Shown here piece by piece: positions 61,145 through 64,000 of a DNA stretch of 64,000 nt. Positions within the stretch are counted from its first letter, which is position 1, and each line of letters starts with the position of its first letter. Below the pieces are notes generated by a model that was not told the origin of the DNA, made no database searches, and worked only from the letters and a program-made list of their open reading frames with translations. The translations under genes and the position numbers were made by a program. The DNA is from Pseudisothecium myosuroides (Eukaryota > Streptophyta > Bryopsida > Hypnales > Lembophyllaceae), in the NCBI GenBank assembly GCA_951799445.1, contig OX637288.1, forward strand, positions 7,380,501-7,444,500, written 5' to 3'.

Positions 61145-61286
61145 AGTAGAAAATTCAATTTTTCTGTTGTTTTGAACGCGTTGTTTTGGACAAAATTTGA
61201 CAAAAATCTGTTGATTTCAATAGATTTTTGTCAAATTTTGTCCAAAACAACGCGTTCAAAACAGCAGAAAAATTGAATTTTCTACT
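61145..61286. repeat. Near-perfect palindrome, 65-bp arms, 12-bp loop
   Basis: The arms at 61145-61209 and 61222-61286 are reverse complements with a single mismatch (GTTG against GCTG partner). Each starts AGTAGAAAATTCAATTTTTC and contains GAACGCGTTGTTTTGGAC. The spacer is GTTGATTTCAAT. It lies inside the TTAA element. It may be a small foldback MITE (TA/TATA flanks) or a recently formed inverted duplication. Confidence 0.9.
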
Positions 61287-61462
61287 ATATATAACTTTAG
61301 ATTCAAACTTCCGATCGGAAAAATTATGTTCCCACTGAAGGGTACATGTTCACACCTTTTGTCAAAATTTCGTGAACCTCTAACTAAAATTAATTTTACA
61401 CCCAAACCTACTTGAGATTTTGTTACGTAAGTTGAACAAACATTTGGCCCTTTAGAAGTTAA

Positions 61463-63140
61463 GAAAAAATTAGATTGAATTGTTTTGTAATTTATTAACA
61501 CTCACACAATATTCTATGAATTTTCAAAGTTCAAAATATAAGGTGCCTACTCATGCCCTTAGGGCTACCTTTAAATGGCCACCCTTGACGTACAAAATGC
61601 TTTAATTTCCATTGTTCTTGAAACTTTTTGGGTTTTAGAGGGGCATCTTAAATGCAACAAAAGCTTCCAACTTATATACTATCTATAGAAAACTACCAAA
61701 ATTTTAAAAATAGGGCAATGAGATTCAACTACGTTAGTCAAAATCTGGTCTCATTGATTGATTCTAGTAATCAAAGAAAGAAGGTCTAAAAGCAACAAAG
61801 TAAGAAAATAAATACTATATGCCCGAAATTTACCGATTTTGACATTAAATGTATAGTGCCCTAATGAAAGTAAAATAACCAATTTTTTCTTACAAAAATA
61901 TCTTTCAAAATTTGACCTTTTCAAACCTGTCTTTCAGACTAACCTATAAACATTTATTGTTTTATGTAACCTTGATCAATATTCCAAATTTCATTCCTAA
62001 AAAAGAATCCATTTTTGATAAATTGTTTTGTGTATTTTGTGTGTTACATAAGAATTGATTGAAAAATATTGGTGATGAATTTTTAAACTTATTTTATTTT
62101 GTAAATTTAAATAACATCAATGTGCACATTTTAATTTTAGAAAAAAAATGAATAACCTAGGAGAAAATTTACATTAAGAATTCATTGTCAAAGTGTGACT
62201 AATAAAAAATTTGTACAATTTCTTTACAATGGAATGATCCATGTGTTTAAAAAAAATTAAAAAATTAAAAAGAATTGTACAACAAATTTGCCTAAATTAT
62301 AATTAGGTTTTGGCAAACCAATTGCACCATCATGCTCAAAGATAATAAAAAGTAATTACAATACAAGGTCAATTAGTAAAATGTAATTATAATTTAGAAA
62401 TTTCTATTTAATAAAATTTGGAAAGGCAACATTTTGACATTGAGTTCTTAGTAGTATAATTTTTTTCCTAGGTAATGCATTTTTTTCTTCTAAAAGTGAG
62501 ATGTGCACATTGATGTTTCTTAACTATTTTTACAATAAAATTAAAAAATTAATCATCCATATTTTTCAATCAATTATTATGTAACAATGTAACACAATGA
62601 AAAACAAACAAAATTATTGATAAAAAATGGAAATTTTGTTTTCTAAAATTGAAATTTGGAGTGTTAATCAAGAATGCATATCTAATAGGTTAGTTTGATA
62701 AATAAGCTTAAAAAGGTTAAATTTTGAAAGATATTTGCACAAGTTGAAATTAGGGTTACCTTACTTTCTTGGGGCATTGTATTGTACAATAACAATATAT
62801 AGCATAGTTTTCAAGTATAATGTTGATTTTGGATTTACTTAGTGTGTATAATTTTTTATAACAACAATTTTTTTCCCATTTGTATCAAAGAAATAAAATG
62901 TACATAGTAATATTTAGGCTTTGTTACTCTACACAGTGCAAATGATTTAAGATTTTTATTTTGGTTATGTTAAAAGTTTGAAATTGTAGCATATTCCCTT
63001 TCAGATAACATATTTGGTTGGTTATCAATAAGAATGGTGAAATACAGGACATTGTTAATAGAAAGGGACATAAACTGACATGAATGAGGTGAACAATCAA
63101 ACCTACTATAGTATAGGTGAAAGGACTATAGGTGAAAGGA
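61463..63140. other. AT-rich intergenic DNA
   Basis: No gene or clear repeat was recognised. Confidence 0.4.
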
Positions 63141-63470
63141 CATAAAAAATTATTGGGGACGGCTTGAATAGTTCAAAACACTTATAGGGACCCTAATAGT
63201 GTCACTTCAAAAGACTATTGTACCCCTGTTCTAAAAAAAGAACCACGTGTTGCTTTGAAAGATTGATTATTGGATCTTATATACGTTACAATAGGGTCTA
63301 AATCAACTCTAAATGACATGAGGCATACAAAATAATCGTGGTCGGTTTGAATAATTCAAAATAGTTATGGGACCTCAATAGTGTCACTTCAAAAGACTGT
63401 TGTATCCCTTTTTAAAGAAAAGAATCGCGTGTTGCTTGAAGATTGACTAATGGATCTAGTATATGTTAAC
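63141..63470. repeat. Two units of the about 183-bp tandem repeat (uninterrupted)
   Basis: CGGYTTGAATA at 63160 and 63344 and GTGTCACTTCAAAAGACT at about 63199 and 63381 are 182-184 bp apart. The units are inverted relative to 56815-57950. They serve as the empty-site comparator for the TTAA insertion there. Confidence 0.7.
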
Positions 63471-64000
63471 CCATGAGCGCCCCTTGTAGCCCCAAATGTG
63501 GCCTCCCAAAATCTATTTTTTGCAAATAGGATCCAAATCCAGATTGTATTGCAAAGAAAAATGTATAGGGTTCTAAAGGAATGCTATAGTGATGCCTTGA
63601 AGTGGGGGATAGTGGTTGTACATTCACGCATGTGCTCAGTCAAGTGTTGTTGTATAGGGAAAGCGCATTTATCACGGTGTGTGCTTTTTTGATTTGTGGT
63701 TCTATAAAAGTGGTCTATAGTGGTGAACAAGGCTTTTTTTTCTGGCGAAATTTTGCTAGATTTTGCCAAATTTGGCCACTGCGGCTCTGTCCCTCCAAAA
63801 GTTGGCCTGTGGAGTGAAGTCAAAGGAAGGGACATGGGTCCTAAAAAAAAGCCCTGGTGGTGAACTCATTTTGAAAATTTGTAGTCTATAAGATACCTGC
63901 TTTCTGTAATTCCTACCTAAAATTTAGAGTAAAGGGCCACCTCAATGTTTCCATTTCTGCTTCCAAAATCCAAGACCCCTCCAAATTTTGGCCTGCCACC
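63467..64000. repeat. Possible TTAA-type element running off the window
   Basis: It begins TTAACCCATGAGCGCCCCTTG directly at the end of the 183-bp repeat. The interior near 63940-63965 has CATTTCTGCTTCCAAAATCC, reminiscent of the family. The right end is not in the window, so this is tentative. Confidence 0.35.

Larger units (their letters stand above)
60540..61462. mobile_element. TTAA-type element carrying nested insertions
   Basis: It starts TTAATCACTAAGGCCTGAGG and ends GGCCCTTTAGAAGTTAA, with weaker inverted ends. Family landmarks follow the left end (GAAAAACTGCCA, TTGACCGTACAGATTGAAAGAT). It contains a SINE-like insertion (60787-60956) and a long palindrome (61145-61286). Confidence 0.6.

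Overview
This is a eukaryotic window and almost certainly nuclear DNA of a land plant. The evidence is a SEUSS/LIM-binding co-regulator, a plant-type cyclin H split into at least 14 coding exons, and an EPF-type secreted cysteine-rich peptide of the kind that controls stomatal patterning. Genes use GT-AG introns and moderately GC-rich exons set in very AT-rich intergenic DNA. EPF1/2-type peptides occur in stomata-bearing plants, so a liverwort is less likely. A moss or another early-diverging land plant would fit, but the sequence does not fix the species.

Layout. About 1-14 kb is AT-rich DNA with one intronless TPR-repeat gene (2413-3117), a decayed pogo/Tigger-type transposase (about 7.4-9.9 kb, minus strand) and several MITE-like elements. 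About 14-46 kb is the gene-rich core: a RAB5IF/OPTI-like membrane protein (14255-14608, +), a TBC-domain Rab GAP (18488-21419, -), cyclin H (26046-31108, -), an EPF-like peptide precursor (32864-34933, +) and a SEUSS-like co-regulator (37564-43863, -). Exon chains were assembled by hand from splice sites, and reading phase closes in every case (368, 361, 130 and 1149 aa for the four spliced genes). About 46-64 kb holds no recognisable gene and is mostly repeats.

The most unusual signal is a repeat population whose copies begin with TTAA-CCCCTAAAGG and end with the inverse, CCTTTAGGGG-TTAA. There are roughly nine supported copies and two doubtful ones in 64 kb, usually 0.5-0.93 kb long and without coding capacity. 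One copy (57089-57667) is inserted in a 183-bp tandem repeat whose uninterrupted relative lies at 63.2 kb. Comparing the two gives an in-window empty site consistent with duplication of TTAA, the hallmark of piggyBac-type transposition, which is unusual for a plant. Another copy (60540-61462) carries a nested tRNA-like SINE with an 18-bp target duplication and a 142-bp near-perfect palindrome.

The genes are unrelated housekeeping and developmental loci rather than a pathway: membrane-protein biogenesis, Rab GTPase control, CDK-activating kinase/TFIIH, stomatal peptide signalling and transcriptional co-regulation. No tRNA, rRNA or CRISPR features were recognised.
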